A DNA stretch of 64,000 nt from Belnapia arida (GCF_016773205.1 NZ_JAETWB010000007.1:1-64000); one strand, 5' to 3'; positions 14,844 to 25,154 are shown, counted from the stretch's first letter. Made by a program: numbers and translations. The notes: generated from the letters alone by a model not told the origin.

Positions 14844-17636
14844 ATGCCCCAGCCCCCGCGTCTTCTCCTGCCCGATGCCCCGGCTCTCATTGCCGGCCTC
14901 GGCCGCGCCACCCTCCTCACTCCGGATGGCGAATTGCTGGCGGTGCCTGCCGCCGGCCTCGCCGAGGCGCTGGGCGGCGCGCCGCCACTGCTGGTCCATG
15001 CCCCGGCTGCCGCCCGCCGCCTCGACCTGCCGCGTTTCGACCTCGCCTTCGACCTCCTGGAGCTCTTCGCCTTCTGCATGCCGACCCGCCCGGCGGCGCC
15101 GACGCCGCGCGGCCTCGCCATGGCGCTCGACCTCGCCCTGCCGGCGGATGACGCGGCCGCCGCCGCCCTCCTGCCCGAGATGGCCACCATCCTGCTGCGC
15201 CACCTCGCCGCCGGCCGCCACCTGCCGCTGAACCGCGACGCCGCCATCCTCGCCGCACAGATGAAGAAGATCGCCGGCTGGCCCTGGGCCGATTCGGTCC
15301 TCGCTGCCCTCGGCGCGGATGGGGAAAAACCCTCCCTCGATCCCTACAAGGTTTGGCGCCGCCTGCCGGATTGGGAAGACCCCGGTCCCGCCCAGCCCCC
15401 CGGCAGCTTCGAGGTCTCGCCCGGCGAGGCGCGCACCCGCCTCGCCCAGATCCTTGGCGAGAGTTCCGAGCAGCGGCCGCAACAGGCCGACTACGCCTCC
15501 GCCGCCAGCGGCGCATTTGCCCCGCGCGAGGATCGCGGCACGCCGCATGTCGTCCTCGCCGAAGCGGGTACCGGCACGGGCAAGACCCTCGGCTACATTG
15601 CCCCTGCCAGCCTCTGGGCCGAGCGCAACGGCGCCCCGGTCTGGATCTCCACCTTCACCCGCAACCTGCAGCGCCAGATCGACCAGGAGCTCGCCCGCCT
15701 CTACCCGGAGCCGGAGGAGCGCCGCCGCCGCGTCGTCGTCCGCAAGGGGCGGGAAAACTACCTCTGCCTGCTGAACCTCGACGAGATGCTGGGCCAGGCG
15801 ACCCATGCCGACATGGCCGTGCCCCTCGCCCTCGTCGCCCGCTGGGCCCTGGCGACGCGCGACGGCGACCTGATGGCCGGCGACTTCCCCGGCTGGGTGG
15901 CGGAGCTGCACGGCCCTGCCAGCATCTGGCCCTTGGCCGACCGCCGGGGCGAGTGCATCCGCTCCGCCTGCCCCCGCTACAAGCAATGCTATGTCGAGCA
16001 CTCCATCCGCCGCGCCCGCACGGCGACGCTGGTCGTCGCCAACCATGCGCTGGTGATGGTCCAGGCGGCGCAGGGCGGGGCGGAGGATGCCAGGCCGCTG
16101 CGCTACGTCTTCGACGAGGGCCACCACCTCTTCGATGCCGCCGACGCCGCCTTCTCGGCCGCGCTGTGCGGCGGCGAGACGGCGGAGCTGCGCCGCTGGC
16201 TGCTCGGCGCCGAGGGCGGCCGCAGCCGGGCGCGCGGCCTCCGCCGTCGCATCGAGGAGCTGGCCGGCGACCTGCCCGACCTGCTGCCGCCGATGGAGGC
16301 CGCCCTCCACGCCGCCCGCGCCCTGCCCGGCCTCGGCTGGGTGACCCGCCTGTCGGAGGAGCCGCGCGAGCCCGCCTCCGAGGCGGCGGCCGAGCGGCAA
16401 TCCAACCCGACCGAGGTCTTCCTCCGCGCCGTCCGCCGCCAGGTGCTGGCCCGCGCGCGGGAGGAGGACGGGCTCTACGACGTCGAATGCGACCTCCACC
16501 CGCTCGGCGAGGACCTGCCCGAGGCCGGCGAAGCGCTGGAGCGCGCCCTCAAGCGCATCGAGGAGCCGCTGGCCCGGCTGCGCGAGAAGCTGATGGCCCG
16601 GCTCGAGGATGAGGTGGAGGAGCTGGAGACCGCCGACCGCATCCGCTACGAGACCGCCGCCAAGGGGATCGAGCGCCGCGCCCTGATGCCGCTCGCCGCC
16701 TGGCAGGGCATGCTGCGCGCGCTGCGGGAGCCGCCGCCCGCGCCCGGCGAGCGCCGCGCCTTCGTCGATTGGCTGGCGCTGACGCGCCGCGAAGGGCGCG
16801 ATGTGGATGCCGGCCTGCACCGCCACTGGCTCGACCCGACGACGCCCTTCGCCCTGACCGTGGCGGCGCCGGCCCACGGACTGCTCGTCACCTCGGCGAC
16901 GCTGCGCGATGCCGGCCTGGGCGGCGACCAGGAGGCCGACTGGGTGGCCGCCGAGGCCCGCACCGGCGCCAGTCACTTGGCGGCGCCGGCCATCCGCGCT
17001 GCCTTCCCCTCGCCTTTCGACTATGCTGCCCGCACCCGCGCCTTCGTGGTGACGGATGTGGACAAGACCCGCTCCGCCCAGGTCTCGGCGGCCATGGGGG
17101 CGCTCTTCCTGGCGGCCGGCGGCGGCGGCCTCGGCCTCTTTACGGCCATCCGCCGGCTGCGCGACGGCTTCCGCCACATGGCGCCCCGGCTGGAGGCAGC
17201 CGGCATCCCGCTCTACGCCCAGCACATGGATGCGATGGACAACGCCACGTTGGTCGATGTCTTCCGCGCCGAGGAGAATTCCTGCCTGCTTGGGACGGAT
17301 GCGATGCGCGACGGCGTCGACGTGCCCGGCCGCAGCCTGCGCCTGCTGGTATTCGACCGGGTGCCCTGGCCACGCCCCTCCATCCTGCACCGGGAGCGGC
17401 GCGTTCACCTCTCCGGCGGCGACCCCAAGGGCTATGACGACGCGCTGGCCCGCCATCGGCTCCGCCAAGCCTTCGGCCGGCTGATCCGCCGGGCGGATGA
17501 CCGCGGCGTCTTTGTCCTACTCGACCGCTCCTGCCCCTCCCGCCTGCTGGCGGGTCTGCCGGCGGGGGTGCCCGTTCGCCGGACCGGCCTCGCCGAAGTT
17601 GTGGCGGAGACGCGCACCTTCCTGGCAGAAGGGTGA
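14844..17636 (+). CDS. dinG: DinG/XPD-type iron-sulfur ATP-dependent DNA helicase
   Basis: A 930-residue superfamily 2 helicase. After an N-terminal ~200-residue region of unclear function come Walker A (EAGTGTGKT, about residue 240), Fe-S cluster cysteines (NYLC about 306, CIRSAC about 371-376, QCY about 382), the Walker B DEGH box (FDEGHHLFD, about 423) and C-terminal motifs including a region with TDAMRDGVDVPG. DinG enzymes unwind 5'-to-3' and resolve R-loops and forks. Rhodospirillales versions share this length. It follows cuyA by 45 bp. No LexA box was seen upstream. Confidence 0.87.
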   Translation: MPQPPRLLLPDAPALIAGLGRATLLTPDGELLAVPAAGLAEALGGAPPLLVHAPAAARRLDLPRFDLAFDLLELFAFCMPTRPAAPTPRGLAMALDLALPADDAAAAALLPEMATILLRHLAAGRHLPLNRDAAILAAQMKKIAGWPWADSVLAALGADGEKPSLDPYKVWRRLPDWEDPGPAQPPGSFEVSPGEARTRLAQILGESSEQRPQQADYASAASGAFAPREDRGTPHVVLAEAGTGTGKTLGYIAPASLWAERNGAPVWISTFTRNLQRQIDQELARLYPEPEERRRRVVVRKGRENYLCLLNLDEMLGQATHADMAVPLALVARWALATRDGDLMAGDFPGWVAELHGPASIWPLADRRGECIRSACPRYKQCYVEHSIRRARTATLVVANHALVMVQAAQGGAEDARPLRYVFDEGHHLFDAADAAFSAALCGGETAELRRWLLGAEGGRSRARGLRRRIEELAGDLPDLLPPMEAALHAARALPGLGWVTRLSEEPREPASEAAAERQSNPTEVFLRAVRRQVLARAREEDGLYDVECDLHPLGEDLPEAGEALERALKRIEEPLARLREKLMARLEDEVEELETADRIRYETAAKGIERRALMPLAAWQGMLRALREPPPAPGERRAFVDWLALTRREGRDVDAGLHRHWLDPTTPFALTVAAPAHGLLVTSATLRDAGLGGDQEADWVAAEARTGASHLAAPAIRAAFPSPFDYAARTRAFVVTDVDKTRSAQVSAAMGALFLAAGGGGLGLFTAIRRLRDGFRHMAPRLEAAGIPLYAQHMDAMDNATLVDVFRAEENSCLLGTDAMRDGVDVPGRSLRLLVFDRVPWPRPSILHRERRVHLSGGDPKGYDDALARHRLRQAFGRLIRRADDRGVFVLLDRSCPSRLLAGLPAGVPVRRTGLAEVVAETRTFLAEG

Positions 17637-17698
17637 CAGGCCGGGTGGTTGACGCCGCCCGCCGGCCGGGCGACCAACCGCGGGAAAGCGAGGCCCTC

Positions 17699-18115
17699 AT
17701 GCCCAACACCCGTTTCAATCCGCAGGAGGCGCTGGTCTGCGCCATGGTGCTGATGGCGGCCTCCGACCGCATGATGTCGGATGCCGAGCTCGCCATGATG
17801 TCCCGGCTGGTGCAGACCCTGCCGGCTTTCAGCGATTTCCACCCGAACGGCATCTCGAGTGTGACCGAGACCTGCCTCACCCTGCTCGACCGGGCGGACG
17901 GGCTGGACCGCGCCTGCACCCTGATCCGCGAGGCCCTGCCAGCCCGGCTGCGCGAGACGGCCTATCTGCTGGCCTGCGAAGTTGCCGCGGCCGACGGCGA
18001 CCTGACGCAGGAAGAGCTGCAATTCCTGCAGGACTTCCGCATCGCCATGGATATCGACCGCCTCATCGCCGGCGCCATCGAGCGGGCGGCGCGGGCACGC
18101 TACCAGGTAATCTGA
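17699..18115 (+). CDS. TerB-family (tellurite-resistance-like) protein
   Basis: A 138-residue helical protein with a TerB-type fold: two similar acidic helical repeats, MLMAASDRMMSDAELAMM-like at residues ~14-32 and a later VAAADGDLTQEELQFL element (about residues 100-115). Such acidic loops bind metals in TerB relatives. ATG 17699 (MPNTRF) is chosen; the frame is open upstream without a good ribosome site. It follows the helicase gene by 62 bp. Tellurite resistance itself is not implied, as no other ter gene is present. Confidence 0.75.
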   Translation: MPNTRFNPQEALVCAMVLMAASDRMMSDAELAMMSRLVQTLPAFSDFHPNGISSVTETCLTLLDRADGLDRACTLIREALPARLRETAYLLACEVAAADGDLTQEELQFLQDFRIAMDIDRLIAGAIERAARARYQVI

Positions 18116-18156
18116 CAGATGCCCGGCGTGCCGCGGCACGCCGGGGCGGCATGGCC

Positions 18157-18417
18157 TCAGTCGTTCTTGGAGCTGCTGTGCTTCGAGCTCTTGTAGGCAG
18201 TGTCGTGCGTATGCGCGACATCCCGCTCGCCCCCACCGCCCGAGACGCGGGAGCGGTCCGGGTTGGTCGGCGTGCCCGGCTCGCGCGTCGTGTCGCTGTT
18301 CGCCTTGTCGTCTGAGCGCGTCGCGTGCCCATGCGAGCCGCCCTGATGGCTGCTGCCCGGGCCGCCGCCGGAATGGTCGTTGTTCTTCTCGGTCGTCCGG
18401 GAATGCGGATTGCTCAT
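18157..18417 (-). CDS. Small hydrophilic low-complexity protein, unknown
   Basis: An 86-residue protein built almost only of Ser, Gly, His, Asp, Asn, Thr and Lys, with no hydrophobic core. It is predicted to be disordered, similar in style to stress-associated hydrophilic proteins. ATG at 18417 has a GGGATC stretch 10 bp upstream. The protein-coding reading is supported by a continuous frame with a plausible start, but composition alone cannot prove it. Confidence 0.5.
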   Translation of the reverse strand: MSNPHSRTTEKNNDHSGGGPGSSHQGGSHGHATRSDDKANSDTTREPGTPTNPDRSRVSGGGGERDVAHTHDTAYKSSKHSSSKND

Positions 18418-18511
18418 GATAACTGATCCCTGTGTATGGCCCGGGAGGAGGCTCCCGCAGGCAGCCTCCCTACAACGGTCCCATCCGGGGCGGGTTTGAT
18501 ACGGCGGCCTT

Positions 18512-19024
18512 TCAGCCAGCCTTCGCGGTCCAGGGCCTGAGCGCCTCCGGCGTGCGGAAATCCGCCGGCACGACGAAGTCGCTCGCCGCGCCGCGCATCG
18601 CCCCGGGCGGCTTCGGCAAGCCGCTCCGCCGGCGGAAGCTCGCCATCGCCGCCGGCAACGGCCGTCGCAGCGCCAGCGCGCAGGCGACGTCCAGCGCCGC
18701 GATGCCGAGCGTCATCAGGAACGCGATGCCCGAGCGCTCCCGCTGCGGCCCCGCGACGCCCGCCGCCAGCGTGCCGAGGTCGAGCGCATCCCCGCCGACC
18801 CGGCCCCAGACCCAGGGCGTCGGATCCTTCGCCGTCAGCAACCCGATGCCGGTGACGATCTCCCGCACGCCATAGGAGGAGACGAGCCGCTCATGCCCGT
18901 GCAACCCGGTTGCCCGGGTAACGCGATGCGGCGCCAGCACCTCGGCAACGCCGAGGGCAATGCTGAACCAGCCGAGCCCCTGCGCCAGCGCCAGGGCCTG
19001 GTTCGATCCGCGCGTCCGGCTCAT
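18512..19024 (-). CDS. Predicted membrane protein, unknown function
   Basis: A 170-residue protein with about four hydrophobic segments ([20 protein letters not shown], then around [25 protein letters not shown] and [18 protein letters not shown]) and a basic, Pro-containing C-terminus. It overlaps the upstream alcohol dehydrogenase gene by 4 bp (ATGA), so the two are co-expressed. I recall similar small membrane proteins beside Zn-dehydrogenases in related bacteria, but the function is unknown. Confidence 0.65.
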   Translation of the reverse strand: MSRTRGSNQALALAQGLGWFSIALGVAEVLAPHRVTRATGLHGHERLVSSYGVREIVTGIGLLTAKDPTPWVWGRVGGDALDLGTLAAGVAGPQRERSGIAFLMTLGIAALDVACALALRRPLPAAMASFRRRSGLPKPPGAMRGAASDFVVPADFRTPEALRPWTAKAG

Positions 19025-20190
19025 GGCTTCAGCACCACCTTGATGCAGCCGTCCAGCTTGTCGCGGAAGGTCTTGTACATGTTCGGTCCCTCCTCCAGCC
19101 CGACCTTGTGGGTGATGACGAAGGACGGGTCGATCTGCCCCATCTCGATCCGCCGCAGCAGGTCGTCGGTCCAGCGGTTCACGTGCGTCTGGCCCATGCG
19201 GAAGGTCAGGCCCTTGTTCATCGCCATCCCGAAGGGGACCTTGTCGAGCAGCCCGCCATAGACGCCGGGGATCGAAAGCACCCCGGCGGGGCGGCAGACA
19301 TACATCATCTCCCGCAGCACATGCGGCCGGTCGGTTTCCAGCATCACCGCCTGCTTGGCGCGGTCATACATACTGTCGATCGTCGCCGTCGCATGGGCTT
19401 CCATGCCTACGGCGTCGATGCACTTCTCCGGGCCCTTGCCGCGCGTCAGCTCGTTCAGCCGCTCGACCACGCTCTCCTTCGAGAAGTCGATGGTGGTAGC
19501 GCCGCCCGCCTCGGCCATGGCCAGGCGCTCCGGCACCCGGTCGATGGCGATCACCTGCTTCGCGCCCAGCAGCAGGGCAGAGCGGATGGCGAATTGCCCG
19601 ACCGGTCCGCAGCCCCAGATGGCGACGGTGTCGTCCGGCTGGATGTCGCACTGCACCGCGGCCTGCCAGCCGGTCGGGAAGATGTCGCTGAGGAAGAGCA
19701 GCGTCTCGTCGGGGATGCCGAGAGGCACCTTGATATGCGTCTTGTCGGCGAAGGGCACGCGCAGGTACTCGGCCTGCCCGCCCGGATAGCCGCCCGTCAG
19801 GTGCGTGTAACCAAACAGCCCGGCCGTGGTGTGGCCAAACACCTTGTCGGCCAGCGACTTGTTGCGGTTGCTCCGCTCGCAGACGGAGAAATTGCCGCGC
19901 CGGCACTGGTCACACTCGCCGCAGAAGATGGTGAAGGGGATAACGACGCGGTCGCCCTTCTTCAAATTCGTAACTTCGGACCCGACCTCCTCGACGATGC
20001 CCATGGTCTCGTGGCCCATGATGTCGCCATTCTCCATGCCGGGCATGAAGCCGTCATAGAGGTGCAGGTCGGAACCGCAGATCGCGCAGGACGTGACCTT
20101 AATGATCGCGTCACGCGGATGTTCGATCTTCGGATCCGGGACCGTGTCGCAGCGGATATCCTGCTTGCCGTGCCAGCGGAGTGCGCGCAT
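19021..20190 (-). CDS. Zinc-dependent alcohol dehydrogenase (formaldehyde-dehydrogenase-like MDR)
   Basis: A 389-residue medium-chain dehydrogenase. Catalytic zinc ligands are Cys38 (CAICGSDLH) and the GHE pair near residue 60. The structural zinc lobe has four cysteines ([15 protein letters not shown]). The nucleotide site is [11 protein letters not shown], followed by an acidic residue in IAIDRVPER, indicating NAD preference. Length and the internal insert resemble glutathione-independent formaldehyde dehydrogenase relatives, but the substrate cannot be read from sequence. It heads a two-gene operon with the membrane protein. Confidence 0.85.
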   Translation of the reverse strand: MRALRWHGKQDIRCDTVPDPKIEHPRDAIIKVTSCAICGSDLHLYDGFMPGMENGDIMGHETMGIVEEVGSEVTNLKKGDRVVIPFTIFCGECDQCRRGNFSVCERSNRNKSLADKVFGHTTAGLFGYTHLTGGYPGGQAEYLRVPFADKTHIKVPLGIPDETLLFLSDIFPTGWQAAVQCDIQPDDTVAIWGCGPVGQFAIRSALLLGAKQVIAIDRVPERLAMAEAGGATTIDFSKESVVERLNELTRGKGPEKCIDAVGMEAHATATIDSMYDRAKQAVMLETDRPHVLREMMYVCRPAGVLSIPGVYGGLLDKVPFGMAMNKGLTFRMGQTHVNRWTDDLLRRIEMGQIDPSFVITHKVGLEEGPNMYKTFRDKLDGCIKVVLKP

Positions 20191-20266
20191 CGCCTGTGCC
20201 TTTCCCAGTCACCGGAAGGAACGCGATGCCACCGCCCCGGGTTGTCGGGGCGGGCGCGGAACGGAA

Positions 20267-21223
20267 CTACAGGGTTTCCGCCGGCGCCAGCGCGCATGGG
20301 TGCGCCGGGTCGCCCTGCTCGACCTGCAAGGTCGCGTGGCCGATGCCGAAGCGCTCGCGTAGCCCCTGCTGCACGGCATTGAGGAAGCCGTCATCCATCG
20401 CCGCGCCCGGCCGCACAATATGAGCGGTCAGCGCCGTCTCGGTCGTTGAAATGGCCCAGATGTGCAGGTCATGCACCTCGGCAACGCCCGGCCTCCCTGC
20501 CAGCCAAGCCTCCACCGCCGCCGGGTCGATGCCACGCGGCACCGCATCCATCGCAAGGTCGACCGACTCCCGCAGCAGCCCCCAGGTGCCCGCCAGGATG
20601 ACGCCGGCGATGACCAGCCCGACCATCGGATCGACCCAGTCCCACCCCGTCAGCCGGATCAGCAGCCCGCTGGCCACCACGCCGGCCGAGACGGCAGCAT
20701 CCGCGACCATGTGCAGGTAGGCGCCGCGACGGTTGATATCCGCCTCCCGCCCGCGGGCGAAGAGCAGCGCCGTGCCGCCATTGACCAGGATGCCGGCCGC
20801 GGCGACGGCCATCATGAGGCCGGTGGCGACCGGCGCCGGCTCCGCCAGCCGCTGCGCCGATTCGAGGGCAATGGCCCCGACGGCCACCAGCAGCAGCACG
20901 GCATTGCCGAGGGCCGCCAGGATGGTGCCGCGATGCCAGCCATAGGTCCGCCGCCCGCCCGGCCGCCGCCGCGCCAGCCGCACCGCCCCCCAGGCCAGCA
21001 ACAGGCCAAGCACGTCGGAGAGGTTGTGCCCCGCATCGGCCAGCAGCGCCATGGAGGCGGCGACCAGCCCCGCCGCCGCTTCCAGCACGACGAAGCCGAG
21101 GTTGAGCGAGACGCCGAGGGCAAAGCCGCGCTCGCCCGGCGCCGGCCCATGGGAATGGCCCGGCCCATGGCCGTGTCCATGATCGTGCCCGGGGGCGTGG
21201 TGGTGATGGTCCCCGTGCGGCAT
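20267..21223 (-). CDS. Cation diffusion facilitator (Zn/Co/Cd efflux, CzcD/ZitB-like)
   Basis: A 318-residue CDF transporter. The N-terminus is His-rich (MPHGDHHHHAPGHDHGHGHG), a typical metal-sensing segment. Six membrane helices follow, with the metal-site motifs ALLADAGHNLSD (helix 2) and LHMVADAAVSAG (helix 5). The C-terminal cytoplasmic domain carries GVAEVHDLHIWAIS. It exports divalent metals using the proton gradient. Its ATG overlaps the stop of the upstream TIGR02302 gene by 1 bp. No metal-responsive regulator is adjacent. Confidence 0.9.
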   Translation of the reverse strand: MPHGDHHHHAPGHDHGHGHGPGHSHGPAPGERGFALGVSLNLGFVVLEAAAGLVAASMALLADAGHNLSDVLGLLLAWGAVRLARRRPGGRRTYGWHRGTILAALGNAVLLLVAVGAIALESAQRLAEPAPVATGLMMAVAAAGILVNGGTALLFARGREADINRRGAYLHMVADAAVSAGVVASGLLIRLTGWDWVDPMVGLVIAGVILAGTWGLLRESVDLAMDAVPRGIDPAAVEAWLAGRPGVAEVHDLHIWAISTTETALTAHIVRPGAAMDDGFLNAVQQGLRERFGIGHATLQVEQGDPAHPCALAPAETL

Positions 21224-23742
21224 CAGAAGCGCTTCAGCAACCTGTCGATGTAGTCGAGTTCCTCCGACGGCCGCTCCCGGTCGGCGCCGCGGCGGCGCAA
21301 CTCATCCTGGAGCTTCCGGGTGCGAAGCACCTCCGCCTCCTCCGGCACGCGGGTATCGGCGCCGTTATCGGCATTGCCGTTCACGTCGCGCGAGCGCCGG
21401 CCGAGCGGATCGCGCCCCTCGCCCTGGCCCTGCGCCTGGTCCTGGCCTTGTCCGCCGGGCTGGTTCTCGCCGGCCATGTCGCCGGGCTCGCCTTCCTCCT
21501 CGCCCTCGCCCGGCTGGGGGTTGCCGAACTGCCGCTGCATAGACTGCGCCATCTGCCGGCCGCCCTCCTGCAAGGCACGGAGCGCCTGCTGCTGGGCATT
21601 GCGCGGATCGCCGCCCCGGCCGAGCGCCTCCTGCGCCTCGCGCATCGCCTGATCGGCGCGGCCGAGGCCCTCCGGGATCTCCCCGGTGAGATCGCCGAAT
21701 TGCTGCATCAGCTCGCCGAGCGCCCGGCGCAGGGCGCGCTGGCGACGGCCGTCCTGCCCGGCCTCAGGCTGCTGCTGCGCCTCGGCGCCCTGCTGCTGCG
21801 GCGCCTGCTGGCGCTGCTGCTGGCGGCTGCGCTGGTTGCGCTCACGGTCACCCTGCTCAGCGCGCTGGTGGCTGCGGTCGAGCATGTCGCTCTGCCGCTT
21901 CACCATGTCCTGGACAACGCCCATCTGCTGCTGGCCGCGCTCGCGGCGCTGCTGGCGCTCGGGGCTTTCGGCGCGCTGGCTGCGGCCTTCCTCCAGCGCC
22001 TTCAGCATCTCCTCAAGCTCGGCGAGCTCCTTCTTCGCATCCTCGGTGCGGCTCTCGCGGGCGGCCTCCTCCATGCGGCGGGTGCGGCGATCCATCTCGC
22101 GCTGGTCCATAAGCCGGTTCTGGCTGCCTTCCGGCATCGCTTCGGCATTCTCGCGCTGCAACCGCTCAGCCAGCGCCTCCAGGTGCTGGCGGATGGCATC
22201 GCGCAGCTCCTGGATACGGCGCTGCAACTCGGCGCGCTGCTCAGCCTGCTCCGGCGCCCGCTCGGGATTCTCGCGCGCCTCCTGCTGCTGCCGCTCGGCC
22301 TGGTCAAGCGCCTCGCGCAGCGCCTCGCGCGCCTGCTGCAGGGCACGGAGGGTGCGGCCGTCGCGGCCTTCCTCCAGCGCCAGCGCGGCTTCCCAGAGGA
22401 TGTCCTGCACCTCCCGCACCGCCTCCGGCCGGCGGTCGTTCAGCAGCCGGCCACGGGCGACGCGGAGAGCGAGATAGGTGGCTGTATCGTGCTCGAATGC
22501 CTCCGGCGCCTCGGCCACCTCCTCCAGCGCCCGGCGGGCGGGGGTACGGCGCTCCGGCTCCGCCGACAGCTCGCGGCGGATGGCGATCAGCCGCCGGGCG
22601 ACCGGATGGTTGAAGCTCCGCTCCGGCAGGGTGAGCGTCGCCGGCTCGGAGATGCCTTCCTGCCCGGCGCCGTCGCGCGCCGCGAGCCGCACCTCCACCT
22701 CCAACCCGGCCCAAGGATGGGCGGAGAGGTCGGGCTGCGCCGTGCCGCGTGCCGTCTTCGGATTGCCGCCGGGCAGCGGCAGGTCGAGCACCAGCGGCGC
22801 CGCCTCGGGCCGCGCCTTCAGCCGGAGCTCGGCGCGCAGCCCGGCGAGGCCCCAGTCATCCTCCGCTCGCCAGGGCATCCGCGTGCCGAGGCCGCGTTGC
22901 GTCCGGCCCGGCGGCTCGGCGAAGGCGACGGAGGGCGGCGCATCGGTCTGCACGCTGAGCGTCCAGCGGGCCAGTTCCACGCCACCGCGACGGACGGCCA
23001 GCCGCAGCCCGCGCTCCAGCGGCATCTCCGCGCCGAAGCTGGCGGCATCCAGAGCCTGGAAGGGCGTCGCCACCCCATCGGCCAGCAATTCGGGCACGCT
23101 GCCTCCGCCGCCGGAAAGCGAGACCTGCAACCGGCTGCCCGCCGGCACCGTCGTGCTGCCGCCGGCCGGGTCGAGGAAGACCGGCGGCGCCCCGGTATAG
23201 GCCGGCGGCGTCACCCAGGCCTCGAGCCGCATCCCCGGCCCGGTGACCGGGCCCGCGAAGGCCGGGCTGACCGCCCGCCGCAGTCGCTCCCCGGTTTCGC
23301 CTCCCGCCACGACGAAGGCTGCGACCAGCCCGACGACCAGCGCCGCCCGCAGCGCCCGTGGATCGCGCACCGGCAGGCCGGGCCGCGGCATCCCGATCCG
23401 CAGCCCACCGATCTGCGCCGCCGCCCTTTGCTGGTGCACCCGCCAGAGCGCCAGCGCCGCCGGATCGTCGCCCGCGGGCCGGTCGGCCAGCGCCGCCAGC
23501 GGCCGGTGCCGCAATCCCGATTCCCGCTCCAACCGCCGCTCCGCTGCCGCCTCGCCAGGCGGGACGAAGCCGTGGAAAGCCCGCCAGCCAGCCAAGCCGA
23601 GCGCCGCGGCAAAGCCCAGCAGCAGCAGGATGTGCAGCGCCGCCGGCAGTTGCCGCGGCACATCGAAGAGGGCCAGGACGAGGAACAGGCCGAGCACCGC
23701 CAGCACCGGCCAGAGCCGGGGCCAGAGCCCCTCCCACAACAT
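21223..23742 (-). CDS. TIGR02302 / DUF4175 family membrane protein
   Basis: An 839-residue protein with two N-terminal membrane helices (residues ~10-60), a third near residue 140, an extracytoplasmic beta-rich middle, and a long Gln/Arg/Glu-rich helical C-terminal region (residues ~440-800) with many repeats such as QQRREREGQQQ-like stretches. This is the architecture of the alphaproteobacterial TIGR02302 family, whose function is unknown. The frame is open and coding-like upstream of the ATG (an in-frame LARRRRLAQLA segment overlaps the end of lysA), so the true start may be a non-ATG codon further upstream. It is placed between lysA and the cation efflux gene. Confidence 0.82.
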   Translation of the reverse strand: MLWEGLWPRLWPVLAVLGLFLVLALFDVPRQLPAALHILLLLGFAAALGLAGWRAFHGFVPPGEAAAERRLERESGLRHRPLAALADRPAGDDPAALALWRVHQQRAAAQIGGLRIGMPRPGLPVRDPRALRAALVVGLVAAFVVAGGETGERLRRAVSPAFAGPVTGPGMRLEAWVTPPAYTGAPPVFLDPAGGSTTVPAGSRLQVSLSGGGGSVPELLADGVATPFQALDAASFGAEMPLERGLRLAVRRGGVELARWTLSVQTDAPPSVAFAEPPGRTQRGLGTRMPWRAEDDWGLAGLRAELRLKARPEAAPLVLDLPLPGGNPKTARGTAQPDLSAHPWAGLEVEVRLAARDGAGQEGISEPATLTLPERSFNHPVARRLIAIRRELSAEPERRTPARRALEEVAEAPEAFEHDTATYLALRVARGRLLNDRRPEAVREVQDILWEAALALEEGRDGRTLRALQQAREALREALDQAERQQQEARENPERAPEQAEQRAELQRRIQELRDAIRQHLEALAERLQRENAEAMPEGSQNRLMDQREMDRRTRRMEEAARESRTEDAKKELAELEEMLKALEEGRSQRAESPERQQRRERGQQQMGVVQDMVKRQSDMLDRSHQRAEQGDRERNQRSRQQQRQQAPQQQGAEAQQQPEAGQDGRRQRALRRALGELMQQFGDLTGEIPEGLGRADQAMREAQEALGRGGDPRNAQQQALRALQEGGRQMAQSMQRQFGNPQPGEGEEEGEPGDMAGENQPGGQGQDQAQGQGEGRDPLGRRSRDVNGNADNGADTRVPEEAEVLRTRKLQDELRRRGADRERPSEELDYIDRLLKRF

Positions 23743-23798
23743 GGCCAGCTGCGCCAGGCGGCGCCGGCGGGCCAGTGCCGCGGCGAGGCGCTCCGGGC

Positions 23799-25154
23799 TC
23801 AGGGAGCGCCCCCGCCGGCCAACCAGTCGGGCGTTTGCTGCCCGGCCAGCATCGCCTCGAAACCCTGCCGCTCCCGCACCACAGCGAAGCGGGCGCCATC
23901 GACCAGGACTTCCGCCGCCAGGGGACGCGCATTGTAGGTGCTGCTCATCACCGCCCCATAGGCTCCCGCATCGAGGAAGGCGACCAGCGCCCCCGGTTGC
24001 AGAGATGGCAACGCGCGGCCGCGCGCAAAGGTGTCGCCCGTCTCGCAGACCGGCCCGACCACATCAGCCGGGCTGAGGGCGGCGGTGCAATCCGCCGGCG
24101 CGACGGGGAGGATGCCATGCCAGGCGTCGTACATGGTTGGCCGCACCAGGTCATTCATTCCGGCGTCGAGCACCAGGAAGCGCCGCCCTGCCCCCTGCTT
24201 CTGCAACACGACGGAACTCAGCAGCAGGCCCGGGGGACCTGCGATCCAGCGCCCCGGCTCCAGCATCACCGGCAGGCCGAGCGGGCCGAGCGTCGCGGCG
24301 ATCGCCCCCGCCAGGGCCTCGGGCGAGGGTGCCGGCTCGTCCCGGTAGGGGATGCCGAGGCCGCCGCCGCAATCAAGGTGCTCCACCGGCAGGCCCCGCG
24401 CCATCAGCGCCTGCGCCATCTCCGCCATCCGCGCATAGGCGGCACGATAGGCCGCCATGCCGCTGGTGATCTGGCTGCCGATATGCATGGCGATGCCGAC
24501 CGGCCGCAACCCCGGCAGTTCCGCCAGCCGAGCATAGAGCGCCGGCGCATCCTCGAAGGCGACGCCGAATTTGTTCTCCGACCGGCCGGTGGTGATCTTG
24601 GCGTGGGTCTGGGCATCGACATCCGGATTGACCCGCAGCCCGACCCGCGCCACCCGCCCGAGCGAGGCGGCCACCGCCGAGAGCATCGCCGCCTCCTCCG
24701 CGCTTTCGATGTTGATCTGCACGATGTCCTCGGCCAGGGCCAGACGCAGCTCCCGCTCCGTCTTGCCGACGCCGGAGAAGACGATAGCGGAGGCCGGGAT
24801 GCCGGCGGCGCGGGCCAGCCGCAGTTCCCCCTCGCTGACGACATCGGCGCCAAACCCCTCGGCCGCCAGCACCCGCAGCACGGCGAGGTTGCCGTTGGCC
24901 TTCACCGCATAGTGCACCGAGGCCCGCAGCCCTGCCCCCGCCAGCGCTGCCTGCAACGCCCGCGCCCGCCGCCGCAACGCCCCGGCGGAATAGACCCAGG
25001 TTGGCGTGCCGGCTGCGGCGGCGATGCGCGCCAGCGGCACCTCCTCCACCGTCAGCCCGTCGAGGGCATGGAGGGAGAGATGCGGCCGCGCAGCCAGCAT
25101 CTCGGCGAAGCTCGGGTCGGCATCGGCCTGGGCGAAGGGAAGAGGGGAAACCAT
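23799..25154 (-). CDS. lysA: Diaminopimelate decarboxylase
   Basis: A 451-residue PLP enzyme that makes L-lysine from meso-diaminopimelate, the last step of lysine synthesis. The PLP Lys is in HYAVKANGN, and HIGSQI, CGGGLGIPY, EPGRWI and VCETGDTF complete the fold-III decarboxylase signatures, the last carrying the catalytic Cys from the partner subunit. ATG 25154 (MVSPLPF) is chosen over an upstream in-frame start because the extra 55 residues are basic, low-complexity and unlike the family. asd of the same pathway is 10 kb away. Confidence 0.93.
   Translation of the reverse strand: MVSPLPFAQADADPSFAEMLAARPHLSLHALDGLTVEEVPLARIAAAAGTPTWVYSAGALRRRARALQAALAGAGLRASVHYAVKANGNLAVLRVLAAEGFGADVVSEGELRLARAAGIPASAIVFSGVGKTERELRLALAEDIVQINIESAEEAAMLSAVAASLGRVARVGLRVNPDVDAQTHAKITTGRSENKFGVAFEDAPALYARLAELPGLRPVGIAMHIGSQITSGMAAYRAAYARMAEMAQALMARGLPVEHLDCGGGLGIPYRDEPAPSPEALAGAIAATLGPLGLPVMLEPGRWIAGPPGLLLSSVVLQKQGAGRRFLVLDAGMNDLVRPTMYDAWHGILPVAPADCTAALSPADVVGPVCETGDTFARGRALPSLQPGALVAFLDAGAYGAVMSSTYNARPLAAEVLVDGARFAVVRERQGFEAMLAGQQTPDWLAGGGAP

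Noticed and set aside
13713-17468. A very long open frame (1251 codons) on the minus strand, opposite dinG and cuyA
   Set aside because: It is the antisense of genes with clear catalytic motifs. High GC removes stop codons from such shadow frames, and its protein has no recognisable motif and a biased Gly/Ala/Arg composition.
21448-23937. A long plus-strand frame of 829 codons with Leu-rich content
   Set aside because: It is antisense to the TIGR02302 gene. The Leu runs are the complement of Gln/Arg/Glu codons in its coiled C-terminus.
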